Shown one piece after another: positions 1 through 7,624 of a DNA stretch of 64,000 bases; the first letter of the stretch is position 1; every line of letters starts with the position of its first letter. The stretch lies in contig CAYZRX010000008.1 of NCBI GenBank assembly GCA_964480945.1, forward strand, positions 23,787 to 87,786, in the 5' to 3' direction. The notes beneath the pieces were generated by a model that was not told the origin of the DNA, ran no database searches, and worked only from the letters and a program-made list of their open reading frames with translations. The DNA is from VGWB01 sp964480945 (GTDB taxonomy: Bacteria > Bacteroidota > Ignavibacteria > UBA10030). The translations under genes and the position numbers were made by a program.

Positions 1-2
1 TC

Positions 3-272
3 GTCTGCTGCTATGAGCAACTCGATCCTCTGATCGAAAAATCCACCGTCAGGACAAACAGGATTTACGCACTGACACATCCGCGCGACAGTTTCCCTAT
101 CCAGGCGGCGTTCAAGACGCAGATCTTCCTTGGGAAGCTCTTTCGCTGGAGCTTTCACCCTTTCTGGCACGACTGGGAACGGATGAAATCGCTCATTTGC
201 TCGAAGGGATTTCATTTGATCTACGAAAATTCGACGCTTGTTTGGAACGTTCTCGTCTTCAAGCGTACCTAG
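3..272 (+). CDS. C-terminal fragment of a probable SAM-dependent methyltransferase
   Basis: An open frame enters from the left edge and ends in TAG at 270-272, giving 89 residues with no start in the window. It contains a YALTHPRDSF-like strand, a Trp/His-rich stretch (FHPFWHDW) and ends in strands of the kind that close a class I Rossmann methyltransferase fold (YENSTLVWNVLVFKR). This resembles the last third of UbiG/magnesium-protoporphyrin methyltransferase-like enzymes, but the SAM-binding motifs lie outside the window, so substrate and even family are uncertain. The frame is well conserved in composition and free of stops, which supports a real gene. Confidence 0.45.
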   Translation, partial: VCCYEQLDPLIEKSTVRTNRIYALTHPRDSFPIQAAFKTQIFLGKLFRWSFHPFWHDWERMKSLICSKGFHLIYENSTLVWNVLVFKRT

Positions 273-506
273 GAAGATTCCCGAAGTCCCCGCAGCCAAG
301 CGCCAGTCCGTGACTTTGGGACCGTCACCCGGATGAGACATGGAACGTGATGATATCTCGCGACTCTTGGGTCGCGCGTTTCGGTGCCCTTCGTTGACTG
401 CACCTTCAAAAATGGCTACCTTTCAATTGTTCCGGACAAGCTTATCCTCTGGGAGCGGCTGAAGGCCATGATTTTCTCTATTCTCGGTCCGCCAGGTGGC
501 GATGCG

Positions 507-1049
507 ATGAAGATGCTCGCCTGGCTGATCGCGATCATGGTAACCTTGTGGGTTCTTACGGTGGCCTCCAAGTGGCTTGCTGAGAAAATCTGGAAAGGAA
601 AAGCAAGGATGCTCGACACGCTCGGCGACTACAAGACGGTTGTTGCGCAAGCGTTGCCGCGACTCTTGAGAATCTCGGATGCCGAGAGCGACGTCCACCC
701 CTCACCGGAGAAATGGTCGAAGAAGGAGATCCTGGGCCACCTCATCGATTCCGCCAGCAACAACCACCAACGCTTTGTGAGAGCGCAGCTGAGCAGTGAA
801 ATCAAGCTGCCGGAGTACGAACAGGAAACGTGGGTGAGAACGCAGGGATATCAGGGCGAATCGTGGGAGAACCTTGTTCACCTCTGGAGGTTGTACAATC
901 TCCATTTGCTGCACGTCGCCGAAGCGATTCCAGACGACCGGCTGAAGAGCCGGTGTTTCATCGGAGAGAACGAACCGGTAACGCTCGAATTTCTGGTGAC
1001 CGACTACGTGAGACACGTGAAACATCACCTTGACCAGATATTTTCGTAA
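507..1049 (+). CDS. Membrane-anchored DinB-like four-helix protein
   Basis: A 180-residue protein. Residues 2-25 form a convincing transmembrane helix (LAWLIAIMVTLWVLTVA) followed by a Lys/Arg-rich stretch. The remainder matches the DinB/YfiT-like fold: WSKKEILGHLIDSASNNHQRF in the first helices, with His near residue 80, and a terminal DYVRHVKHHLDQI helix giving two further His. Those three His normally bind a metal in this superfamily. Proteins of this type are often metal-dependent thiol transferases or of unknown role. The start at 507 was chosen because AGGTGG lies just upstream; an internal ATG at 609 would give a soluble domain without the helix, and the frame is open upstream to 384. 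Confidence 0.65.
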   Translation: MKMLAWLIAIMVTLWVLTVASKWLAEKIWKGKARMLDTLGDYKTVVAQALPRLLRISDAESDVHPSPEKWSKKEILGHLIDSASNNHQRFVRAQLSSEIKLPEYEQETWVRTQGYQGESWENLVHLWRLYNLHLLHVAEAIPDDRLKSRCFIGENEPVTLEFLVTDYVRHVKHHLDQIFS

Positions 1050-1128
1050 CGAGGCCGTCTCGCTCAGCGCATACCGACGGGATCATCGACAGTCCATCGC
1101 GCTCATCCTCCACACCCCCTGATCCGCC

Positions 1129-1830
1129 GTGCGTCTCGCAATCATCTCCGACATCCATGGGAACCTCGAAGCGCTGACGACCGCACTCGAGCTCATCAAG
1201 AAGCATGCTGCCGATGAAATCGTCTGCCTCGGCGATGTCGTCGGCTACGGCGCGAATCCAAATGAATGCCTCACCATTGTTCGCGAACGGTGCAGCGTGA
1301 TCCTCCGCGGCAATCACGACGCGGCCGCTGTCGATCTATCGGTCGCGGACCAGTTCACCATCAACGCCCGCCTTGCCGCCATTTGGACGAACAACGTTCT
1401 GCTCAAGGAGAATAAAGAACTCCTGGAGACCCTTCCTCTCACAAAGTCCCGCGGCGACATCCTCCTTGCGCACGGATCGCCGTACGAGCCTGAGGAATGG
1501 CATTACATCATATCAGAGTATGAAGCCAAGGAGGCGTTCCAGGCCTTCGCCGAACAGCTCTGCTTTGTGGGGCACTCCCACATACCGGTGATCTTCTCAG
1601 AGAAAGGAACGACCGCCCTCGTCGCACGGGGGGACCGGTTCATCATCAATGTGGGCAGCATCGGGCAGCCTCGCGATGGGAACCCCCAACTCAGCTTCGG
1701 GATTTTCGACACGAGCTCGTGGACATATGAGAACATCCGCGCCGAGTACGATATTCCCGCGGCAGCGCAGAAGATCAGGAAAGCCGGACTTCCGCGTGCA
1801 CTTGCCGATCGCTTGATGTTTGGAGTTTAG
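1129..1830 (+). CDS. Metallophosphoesterase, YfcE/MJ0936 type
   Basis: A 233-residue calcineurin-like phosphoesterase with all metal-binding motifs visible: D8-x-H10 in SDIHGN, G35-D36 in LGDVVGYG, GNHD at 61-64, AHGSPYEP near 114 and GHSH near 147. Members of this group hydrolyse phosphodiester or phosphomonoester bonds using two divalent metals; the physiological substrate cannot be told from sequence. It starts with GTG directly at the conserved MRLAIISDIHG strand, so the start is well fixed. It stands alone on the + strand and ends just before a minus-strand anti-sigma gene. Confidence 0.8.
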   Translation: MRLAIISDIHGNLEALTTALELIKKHAADEIVCLGDVVGYGANPNECLTIVRERCSVILRGNHDAAAVDLSVADQFTINARLAAIWTNNVLLKENKELLETLPLTKSRGDILLAHGSPYEPEEWHYIISEYEAKEAFQAFAEQLCFVGHSHIPVIFSEKGTTALVARGDRFIINVGSIGQPRDGNPQLSFGIFDTSSWTYENIRAEYDIPAAAQKIRKAGLPRALADRLMFGV

Positions 1831-1864
1831 GGGGGCTTGAGCCAGGGAGGGAGGGCGCGACGTC

Positions 1865-2695
1865 CTACTGAGTCGTCAACACCGCCAACAGCTTTTCCTT
1901 CTTCATCGTCGAGGAGGCAACACAGAGGGTTCCGTTCACCGTCCAGACGACTACGTTGCAGTTCGGGTGATTTGGGTCGGTGTACCAACCGGATTTCGCG
2001 AGCGCAGTTTTCGCTGCCGGCGGAAGCGAGAGCTTCGGACCTTTGAGCGCTTCGTCCTGGCTGACCTGATAGACGTACAACATCTCGCCCCCGATCTTGT
2101 AGAGCACGTGAGCGACTTTCACTCCTTCATACTCGGACCAGATCGCGCTGTACGAATCGCAGGGAACCTTTAAGACGTTTACCGTAAAGTCCACATTGTT
2201 TCTCTCGAAGAAGTCCGCAATGCTTTCCGGAGAGCAGGCTACGAGGGCGGGCTGAAACTGGCCGGAACGAATGAGAGCAAAGTTCTTGAACGTGAGATTG
2301 ATGACATCATTCGGCGCGTTATGCGCGCTCATGTCATAGGTGGACTCGTTCGGAAGCGTCAGAAGCACGATGAACGCGGCAAAGACCACCCCGCCGGCCA
2401 AAGTCGGAATAAGGACCCCGGGTGAGAGGAGCCTCTCAATCCATCCTCCCGCTCGTCCAAGGGACTCGCGATAAGCCTGTTTGAGGGATTTGCCAACAGA
2501 TGCCCGGACTGAGTCCGGCGTGACGGCATATGCGATGTGTTGCTGGACGACTTGCTTCGAAAGCTTCTCCAACTCGTAAGCGTTGCGGCATCTGCGGCAA
2601 CCCTCCAGGTGCATCCGAAACTCCTGCTCAACGTCCGCCGGCAGAACCCTATCAATGGCATCGCCAAAATACTCTTCAACAAGACTGCATTCCAC
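1865..2695 (-). CDS. Zinc-finger anti-sigma factor (transmembrane)
   Basis: A 276-residue protein with an N-terminal zinc-binding anti-sigma motif (HLEGCRRC, residues about 29-36, H-x3-C-x2-C), a single transmembrane helix around residues 92-113 and a C-terminal extracytoplasmic domain of about 160 residues rich in beta strands. It lies 47 bp downstream of the ECF sigma gene at 2743-3336 on the same strand, the classical arrangement in which the membrane protein holds the sigma factor until an envelope signal releases it. The periplasmic domain has four Cys and is not one I recognise, so the signal is unknown. Confidence 0.8.
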   Translation of the reverse strand: MECSLVEEYFGDAIDRVLPADVEQEFRMHLEGCRRCRNAYELEKLSKQVVQQHIAYAVTPDSVRASVGKSLKQAYRESLGRAGGWIERLLSPGVLIPTLAGGVVFAAFIVLLTLPNESTYDMSAHNAPNDVINLTFKNFALIRSGQFQPALVACSPESIADFFERNNVDFTVNVLKVPCDSYSAIWSEYEGVKVAHVLYKIGGEMLYVYQVSQDEALKGPKLSLPPAAKTALAKSGWYTDPNHPNCNVVVWTVNGTLCVASSTMKKEKLLAVLTTQ

Positions 2696-2742
2696 AGCAC
2701 AACCTCACTCAACCGTGTAACAAGGATGATCCATCATATTCC

Positions 2743-3336
2743 TCAGTCAGACTTAATAACCCCCTGTTTCTTAGCATACTCATACAGCTTCGCCTGCAGC
2801 AACTTCCTCCCCCGGTGCAACCGGGACCGTACCGTGCCGATCGGGCACTCGACGAACTCTGCGATCTCCTCATACGTCAGTCCTTCAATGTCGCAGAGAA
2901 TAACCACGGTGCGGAAATCATCTGGCAGGCTCTCCAACGCCCTCGTAACCTCATCACCGAGCAAATTACCGAAGAGTTTTTGCTGAAGATCGTTCGGGTC
3001 TGTTGACTCAGCCCGGATGGTATTGTAGAAGTTTTCGATCTCATCGTAGTCAACCTTGTCCGGCTCTTTCGTTTCCTTCCGGTACCGATTGATATACGAA
3101 TTCTTCATGATGCGAAAGAGCCATGCGCGTATGTTCGTCCCCTTCTCGTATTTATCCCAAAACCGATAGGCTTTGAGATAAGTCTCCTGCAGCAAATCTT
3201 GCGCATCATTTTCGTTTCCCGTGGTGCGGAGAGCAAAGTTGTAGAGCACATCCATATGAGGCAGGGCTTCTGCCTCAAACTCCGCTTGCTTTTTCCGCGT
3301 ACCGCGGGATACGACTGCTACCAAAGGTAGAACCAT
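2743..3336 (-). CDS. ECF RNA polymerase sigma factor
   Basis: A 197-residue sigma-70 family protein of the ECF class. Region 2 is clear (DAQDLLQETYLKAYRFW and a WLFRIMKNSYINRYRK segment), as is region 4 (LPDDFRTVVILCDIEGLTYEEIAEFVECPIGTVRSRLHRGRK). The approximately 50-residue acidic linker between them is normal. It is followed by its probable anti-sigma factor. Resemblance is to the SigE/SigH-like group. The first 12 residues are hydrophobic and unlike the family, so translation may begin further in. No autoregulated promoter could be identified in the 228 bp upstream. Confidence 0.88.
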   Translation of the reverse strand: MVLPLVAVVSRGTRKKQAEFEAEALPHMDVLYNFALRTTGNENDAQDLLQETYLKAYRFWDKYEKGTNIRAWLFRIMKNSYINRYRKETKEPDKVDYDEIENFYNTIRAESTDPNDLQQKLFGNLLGDEVTRALESLPDDFRTVVILCDIEGLTYEEIAEFVECPIGTVRSRLHRGRKLLQAKLYEYAKKQGVIKSD

Positions 3337-3564
3337 GGGTTGCCTTCAAAGTTCCCAGTCACACGAGCCTCCAACAACTGCCGGGGAAACCATGGCAACC
3401 TGCTGTCTGAACACCAATCATTCGGTTCGAGTTCCGAGCAGGAAGGGTTCCGGGAGGTTACTTTCTCAAAGGCCGTGAGGTGTAAGTCGGAGGAAAAAAT
3501 CATTCGTTGAAATTTAACAAAATCCTGCAATCTTAGCAAGCGGGGCGAATCTTGGGAACCATTC

Positions 3565-4767
3565 CTACTTCCTCGATTTCAGAAGATCGATCTCCTCCGT
3601 CGAAACCTGCTGGTCGATTTCTCTGATCAGATCGCTGACCTGAGCATGACGCAGATCGAATTCTTCAAACGACACAAACGTGCTGAGATCCCCGATATCG
3701 ACCACCTTTCCCATTAGCTTCCTCACGCCTGTCTTCGGATCCACCTCTTCGTCGACATTGATGCCGATGTCGACGGTGACGGCCGGTGCACGATCATCGG
3801 TCTTCAACATGGTGTTTCGAAAGATGAGGTCGTACATGTACTTTGTATTGAACGGAAGTTCCTCGTACACGCTCACGTTTGCGTGTTGATATTCTCCTGT
3901 CGCAAGAGCATGGAGCGTCGTCAGCAGACCGACGTAGTTCAGCTTCCGGAGAAACATCTTCTCTGGATCTCCGGGCCACCCTCCTGACTCCACCAGCACG
4001 GTGCTCGTCCCCCACTTCTGCACATTGTCTCCAAAGGCGCGCGGCTCAAAGGTATCATCGTATTTCGAGACATTCTTTGGAATGAACTTCCGCAAGACCG
4101 CGGCAAACGTCGCCGCAACCTTCATCGCTTCCGATCGAACACGATTCAAGGACCTCGATTCATCGAATGCCGGCGCAAGCAGTGCGATGCCGCTCACCTG
4201 TTTCGTGTTCCCCACTGTCGTGCGCGGATCCTGGTCGTGAAGATTGAACCCAAACTCCGGCCGATATCGGTCGCACACTTCCTTCAAAACGCGCGCCTCC
4301 GGCGTCCTCAATGCCAAGGCATCGCGGTTCATATCGACCAGCTGCGCCGTCCGGCGCTGGAACCTCTCGGCGCCATCGGGATTCAGCATAGGGACCATCA
4401 AGAGCGTTAATTGATCCGAGATTGCCGTCGCGACGGGATGATCAGCGGTCTTCACGAAAAAGCTCAGCATATCGAGCAGCGCCATCGTGGCTGTCGACTC
4501 ATCGCCATGCATCTGAGACCAGAGCAACACCTTCGTCTTCCCGCGACCGAGCTTCAACAATGAGATCGGTCGTCCCTCTGCCGACTGTCCGATCGGCGTT
4601 ATCTCAAAGACGTTCGACGCGCGGAGCGGCTCGAGCCACCGCAACATAGTTGCCTGCGTGAAGCGCCGCGACGAAATTTCTGCGAGCCGATACGTGGTAT
4701 ATGTATCGGACAATTCGCGCGCAATCTTCGCCTGTCCTTGCGCGCTCGTGACAGAGCCAGTGCTCAT
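3565..4767 (-). CDS. M14-family zinc carboxypeptidase
   Basis: A 400-residue protein with the M14 zinc site: H87-x-x-E90 in QMHGDES, H177 in FNLHDQD, the substrate-binding MNRD motif near 147, and the catalytic Glu at E260 in VLVESGGW. Residues after about 300 form an extra C-terminal domain. M14 enzymes remove C-terminal residues from peptides, or cleave cell-wall peptides or modified protein tails. No signal peptide is visible with the chosen ATG at 4767, so it may be cytoplasmic. The neighbours give no hint of the substrate. Confidence 0.82.
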   Translation of the reverse strand: MSTGSVTSAQGQAKIARELSDTYTTYRLAEISSRRFTQATMLRWLEPLRASNVFEITPIGQSAEGRPISLLKLGRGKTKVLLWSQMHGDESTATMALLDMLSFFVKTADHPVATAISDQLTLLMVPMLNPDGAERFQRRTAQLVDMNRDALALRTPEARVLKEVCDRYRPEFGFNLHDQDPRTTVGNTKQVSGIALLAPAFDESRSLNRVRSEAMKVAATFAAVLRKFIPKNVSKYDDTFEPRAFGDNVQKWGTSTVLVESGGWPGDPEKMFLRKLNYVGLLTTLHALATGEYQHANVSVYEELPFNTKYMYDLIFRNTMLKTDDRAPAVTVDIGINVDEEVDPKTGVRKLMGKVVDIGDLSTFVSFEEFDLRHAQVSDLIREIDQQVSTEEIDLLKSRK

Positions 4768-4927
4768 GAAGGAAACCTACCCAGGAGTGTTGAGGGACGC
4801 ACGCGCGCTTGGAGTTGTCGTTGTTCCATGATGGCCCTGCTGCAGCCATCCGGCTTGCTAGAAACTCTGCCAAGATAAGGGAATTTTCACTTACTCGCAT
4901 GGGGCGCCGGGTGCCCATAGAAAGCAA

Positions 4928-4954
4928 GGAGGTCGGACGTTTCGTCCGACCTCC
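4928..4954 (-). terminator. Hairpin terminator after the bactofilin/barrel gene
   Basis: A perfect 12-bp inverted repeat (GGAGGTCGGACG and its complement) around a 3-nt loop lies 54 bp after the stop of the minus-strand gene at 5008. Read on the minus strand it is followed by TTGCTTTCT, a moderately T-rich tail. It sits in the spacer before the carboxypeptidase start, so it separates the two transcription units. Confidence 0.7.
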
Positions 4955-5007
4955 CATAGTTTGATCGTCTGCTCGTCGTGCGCCCTGCAAGGAGCGTCTT
5001 GTATACC

Positions 5008-6696
5008 TCAGAACGGTCTCGCGAATCGGAAGATGAAGCGAGCCGGCTCGCTTCGATCGGTCCGCCACACGAACGCCAGCCTGAATGAGCCGCTCCGCGT
5101 CGCCACACCCACACCGACATCGTGTTTGAATTCGGAAAACTTGACGTCGCTGAATCCCTGACTCCACGTATCGCTCGGCGCGGCCGTTCGCATGAGGCCT
5201 GCGTCGGTGAGAACCAAGAAGTTAATATCACGCAAGAGCCCGCTTGGCCAGAAGTCGAGATCACCCAGAAAATCACTACTGATGATATACTCTGCATTGA
5301 GCAGAATCATCCTGGTTCCAACCTCAGACTTGAATGGATAGCCATTGAGCGTGCTGAGGCCGCCAATTTCGAATGTCTTCTGGAGTGGGACGGTTCCCTC
5401 TGTGGTCCCGACACGAAGACGCAGGTTGACGTTGTCGTAACGCGCCAGGGGCTGGTACCGGCGAATATCGGCAACGTACTGGTTGAATCCGAAATCACTG
5501 CCGAAATTTCTGTCCGCAAACTCACCCGTCACAAAGATGCTCCACCCCTCCGGGCCATAGATGGTTTTCGTTACGGTGCTCAGCCCGGCCGAAGCCAGGA
5601 TGCTCCGCATTTCCCCCTCATCGATTTCAGGATTGGCCCGGAACCTCTTGTCGCCGCCGAAGATCGACCATTCGGTCCGGTTCTCCATAGACCGATACCG
5701 GTCAGCCAGGTACTCTACTTTTACCTGACCTGTGAGAAAATCCTGCTGTACCGCGTAGTCCGCGCTGATACCGTATCCCATCCGGCGGAAGTAGTCACGG
5801 TAGTCCTCGTGAATCAAGATGGCGGCAGCCGTGTTTTCCCCCACGCCGATGATCCAGCGATCCTTGCTGTCCGTCAGATTGTGGCCTTCCACCCCGATTT
5901 CAAACAACTGACCTTCGTCGAAGGCAAACTGACGGCTGATGCCGAGATTCCCCCTCCAACCGCGCGACTTGAATCCGTACCCGAACGATCCGTAGGCGGC
6001 GTATGATCTCCTCGCGTCCCAATAGTACTTTTTGTCGGATCCCACGCCGAGGAACAGGCCTTCTACCCTGTTGTAGCGGAAGATAAAATTGTCGAGATCG
6101 GTCGTCTCACGCACCCAGCTCGCGTTCAACCTCGTCGACGACCTGGTGAATTTTCTCTCGGTCTCGCGGTAGGCTTTCTCGGTCGAGCTCGTCTTGTCAA
6201 TGTACCCGTCGATTCTCGCCGATTCATCCTTCATGACCTCGCCGTTGATGACCTTTGCGTTTCCGGTGATATGACCGTCATCTTTCAAGTAGAGGTCCCC
6301 GCCGACAACCAGAACGTCACCGTCGACCTCGCCGTACACCGTCAGATCCCCCGCTTTGACCACGACGTTCGAGCGAATCGTATCTTGCTCGTCGATGACG
6401 GTGCTTCCTTCATAGGTCAGGTTGTCATCTTCACGAACCGGCGCCGCCGAGCGGACTTTCTTTGTCCGCTTGGGAGGGATGGTATCGCCGACGAGAATGT
6501 ACTCGTCGTTCCGAGCACCCCTCAACCCCTTCGTAATGCTCTCGATGAAATTCTCGACAGCCGTGCTGATCCGTTCGCCGAGCTCCTCACGGTTGTCCCG
6601 GTCTGAGTTTCCCTGCTGCTTCGATTGCGCGCCGACGGTCGAGGTAAAGAAGAGGATGCTCGATACCAGGAAGATCGTGTTCATGATTGATTTCAT
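5008..6696 (-). CDS. Outer-membrane protein: bactofilin-like repeats plus Omp85/D15-type barrel
   Basis: A 562-residue exported protein. Residues 1-24 are a signal peptide ending near VGAQS. Around residues 85-165 is a bactofilin-like beta-solenoid of hydrophobic strands separated by Gly/Asp turns (VVVKAGDLTVYGEVDGDVLVVGGDLYLKDD). From about 175 to the end are alternating beta strands resembling the Omp85/surface-antigen barrel, with the last residue Phe as expected for BAM-inserted barrels. ATG at 6696 was chosen because AAGGTGG precedes it; an upstream start at 6729 is possible but less likely. The role is unknown: perhaps adhesion or envelope scaffolding. Confidence 0.72.
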   Translation of the reverse strand: MKSIMNTIFLVSSILFFTSTVGAQSKQQGNSDRDNREELGERISTAVENFIESITKGLRGARNDEYILVGDTIPPKRTKKVRSAAPVREDDNLTYEGSTVIDEQDTIRSNVVVKAGDLTVYGEVDGDVLVVGGDLYLKDDGHITGNAKVINGEVMKDESARIDGYIDKTSSTEKAYRETERKFTRSSTRLNASWVRETTDLDNFIFRYNRVEGLFLGVGSDKKYYWDARRSYAAYGSFGYGFKSRGWRGNLGISRQFAFDEGQLFEIGVEGHNLTDSKDRWIIGVGENTAAAILIHEDYRDYFRRMGYGISADYAVQQDFLTGQVKVEYLADRYRSMENRTEWSIFGGDKRFRANPEIDEGEMRSILASAGLSTVTKTIYGPEGWSIFVTGEFADRNFGSDFGFNQYVADIRRYQPLARYDNVNLRLRVGTTEGTVPLQKTFEIGGLSTLNGYPFKSEVGTRMILLNAEYIISSDFLGDLDFWPSGLLRDINFLVLTDAGLMRTAAPSDTWSQGFSDVKFSEFKHDVGVGVATRSGSFRLAFVWRTDRSEPARFIFRFARPF

Positions 6697-6867
6697 AAGG
6701 CCACCTTTGGTATAGACTTTGCCTCTCAAAACTACGCTGATTCCGGGGAGAAAGTTTCGGCCTCAATATGGTCATTTTCAGCCTGTCGGTGGGATTGACA
6801 TCCTATAATTTCCAAACATTGAGAATTTTCTTATATTGGCCTCGAGCTTGAAATCCTGAGGGTATCT

Positions 6868-7578
6868 ATGCGCTTAGCAATCAACATCGATCACATTGCC
6901 ACACTCCGAAACGCCCGCGGCGGATCGGAGCCGGATCCTGTCGAGGCAGCTGGGGTTTGCGAAGCCGCGGGTGCACTCGGTATCGTCTGTCATTTGCGGG
7001 AGGATCGCCGCCACATCCGCGATGCCGATGTGCACCTCCTGCGAAAGACGATCAAGACGAAGCTCGATCTCGAGATGGCCGCAACCGACGAAATCATCAA
7101 GATCGCGATCGAGGTGAAACCGGCCTTCGTCACACTGGTTCCCGAGCGGCGCCGGGAGCTGACGACGGAGGACGGACTGGATGTGAAGGCAAACAAAGCT
7201 CACCTTGAGGAGACGATTGGGACGTTTCATCGGCACGGCATCAAGGTCAGTCTCTTCATTAATCCGGTTCAGGAACAGATCGAGCTCTCGAAATCGATCG
7301 GCTCCGATATGATTGAGATTCACACCGGGGAGTATGCCGAGGCGCGCGACGAACAGGAACGTCAGAACCAACTCGCGCGCGTTCAGCACGCGGCCCGAAG
7401 CGCCAAGTCGCTCGGCCTGGACGTCCACGCCGGTCACGGGCTCAACTATGGGAACGTCACTCCGATCGCCGCAATCCAGGAGATCGACGAATTGAGCATC
7501 GGTTACGCCATCGTTGCGCGCGCGATGTTCGTCGGCTTGGATCAGGCGGTACGAGAAATGCTCCGCCTCGTCCACTAA
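6868..7578 (+). CDS. pdxJ: Pyridoxine 5'-phosphate synthase PdxJ
   Basis: A 236-residue TIM-barrel enzyme that joins 3-amino-1-hydroxyacetone phosphate and 1-deoxy-xylulose 5-phosphate to make pyridoxine 5'-phosphate in DXP-dependent vitamin B6 synthesis. Hallmarks are the opening LAINIDHIATLRNARG, CHLREDRRHI, FVTLVPERRRELTTEDG, SLFINP, IEIHTGEYA and VHAGHGLNYGNV. Length and start agree with the family. It precedes the SppA-like gene by 46 bp on the same strand and may be co-transcribed with it. No riboswitch is evident upstream. Confidence 0.97.
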   Translation: MRLAINIDHIATLRNARGGSEPDPVEAAGVCEAAGALGIVCHLREDRRHIRDADVHLLRKTIKTKLDLEMAATDEIIKIAIEVKPAFVTLVPERRRELTTEDGLDVKANKAHLEETIGTFHRHGIKVSLFINPVQEQIELSKSIGSDMIEIHTGEYAEARDEQERQNQLARVQHAARSAKSLGLDVHAGHGLNYGNVTPIAAIQEIDELSIGYAIVARAMFVGLDQAVREMLRLVH

Positions 7579-7624
7579 TTTCTCTGAAGCACATCGGGAA
7601 GCGAATGATCCCGGGGAGGTACTC

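Noticed and set aside
3420..3450. GGTTCGAGTTCC resembling a tRNA T-loop
   Set aside because: The flanking bases do not form the T-arm stem, acceptor stem or anticodon arm, so there is no tRNA.
6794..6837. TTGACA and TATAAT elements before pdxJ
   Set aside because: TTGACA (6795) and TATAAT (6804) are only 3 bp apart and cannot be one promoter; TATATT at 6832 lacks a matching -35, so no call was made.
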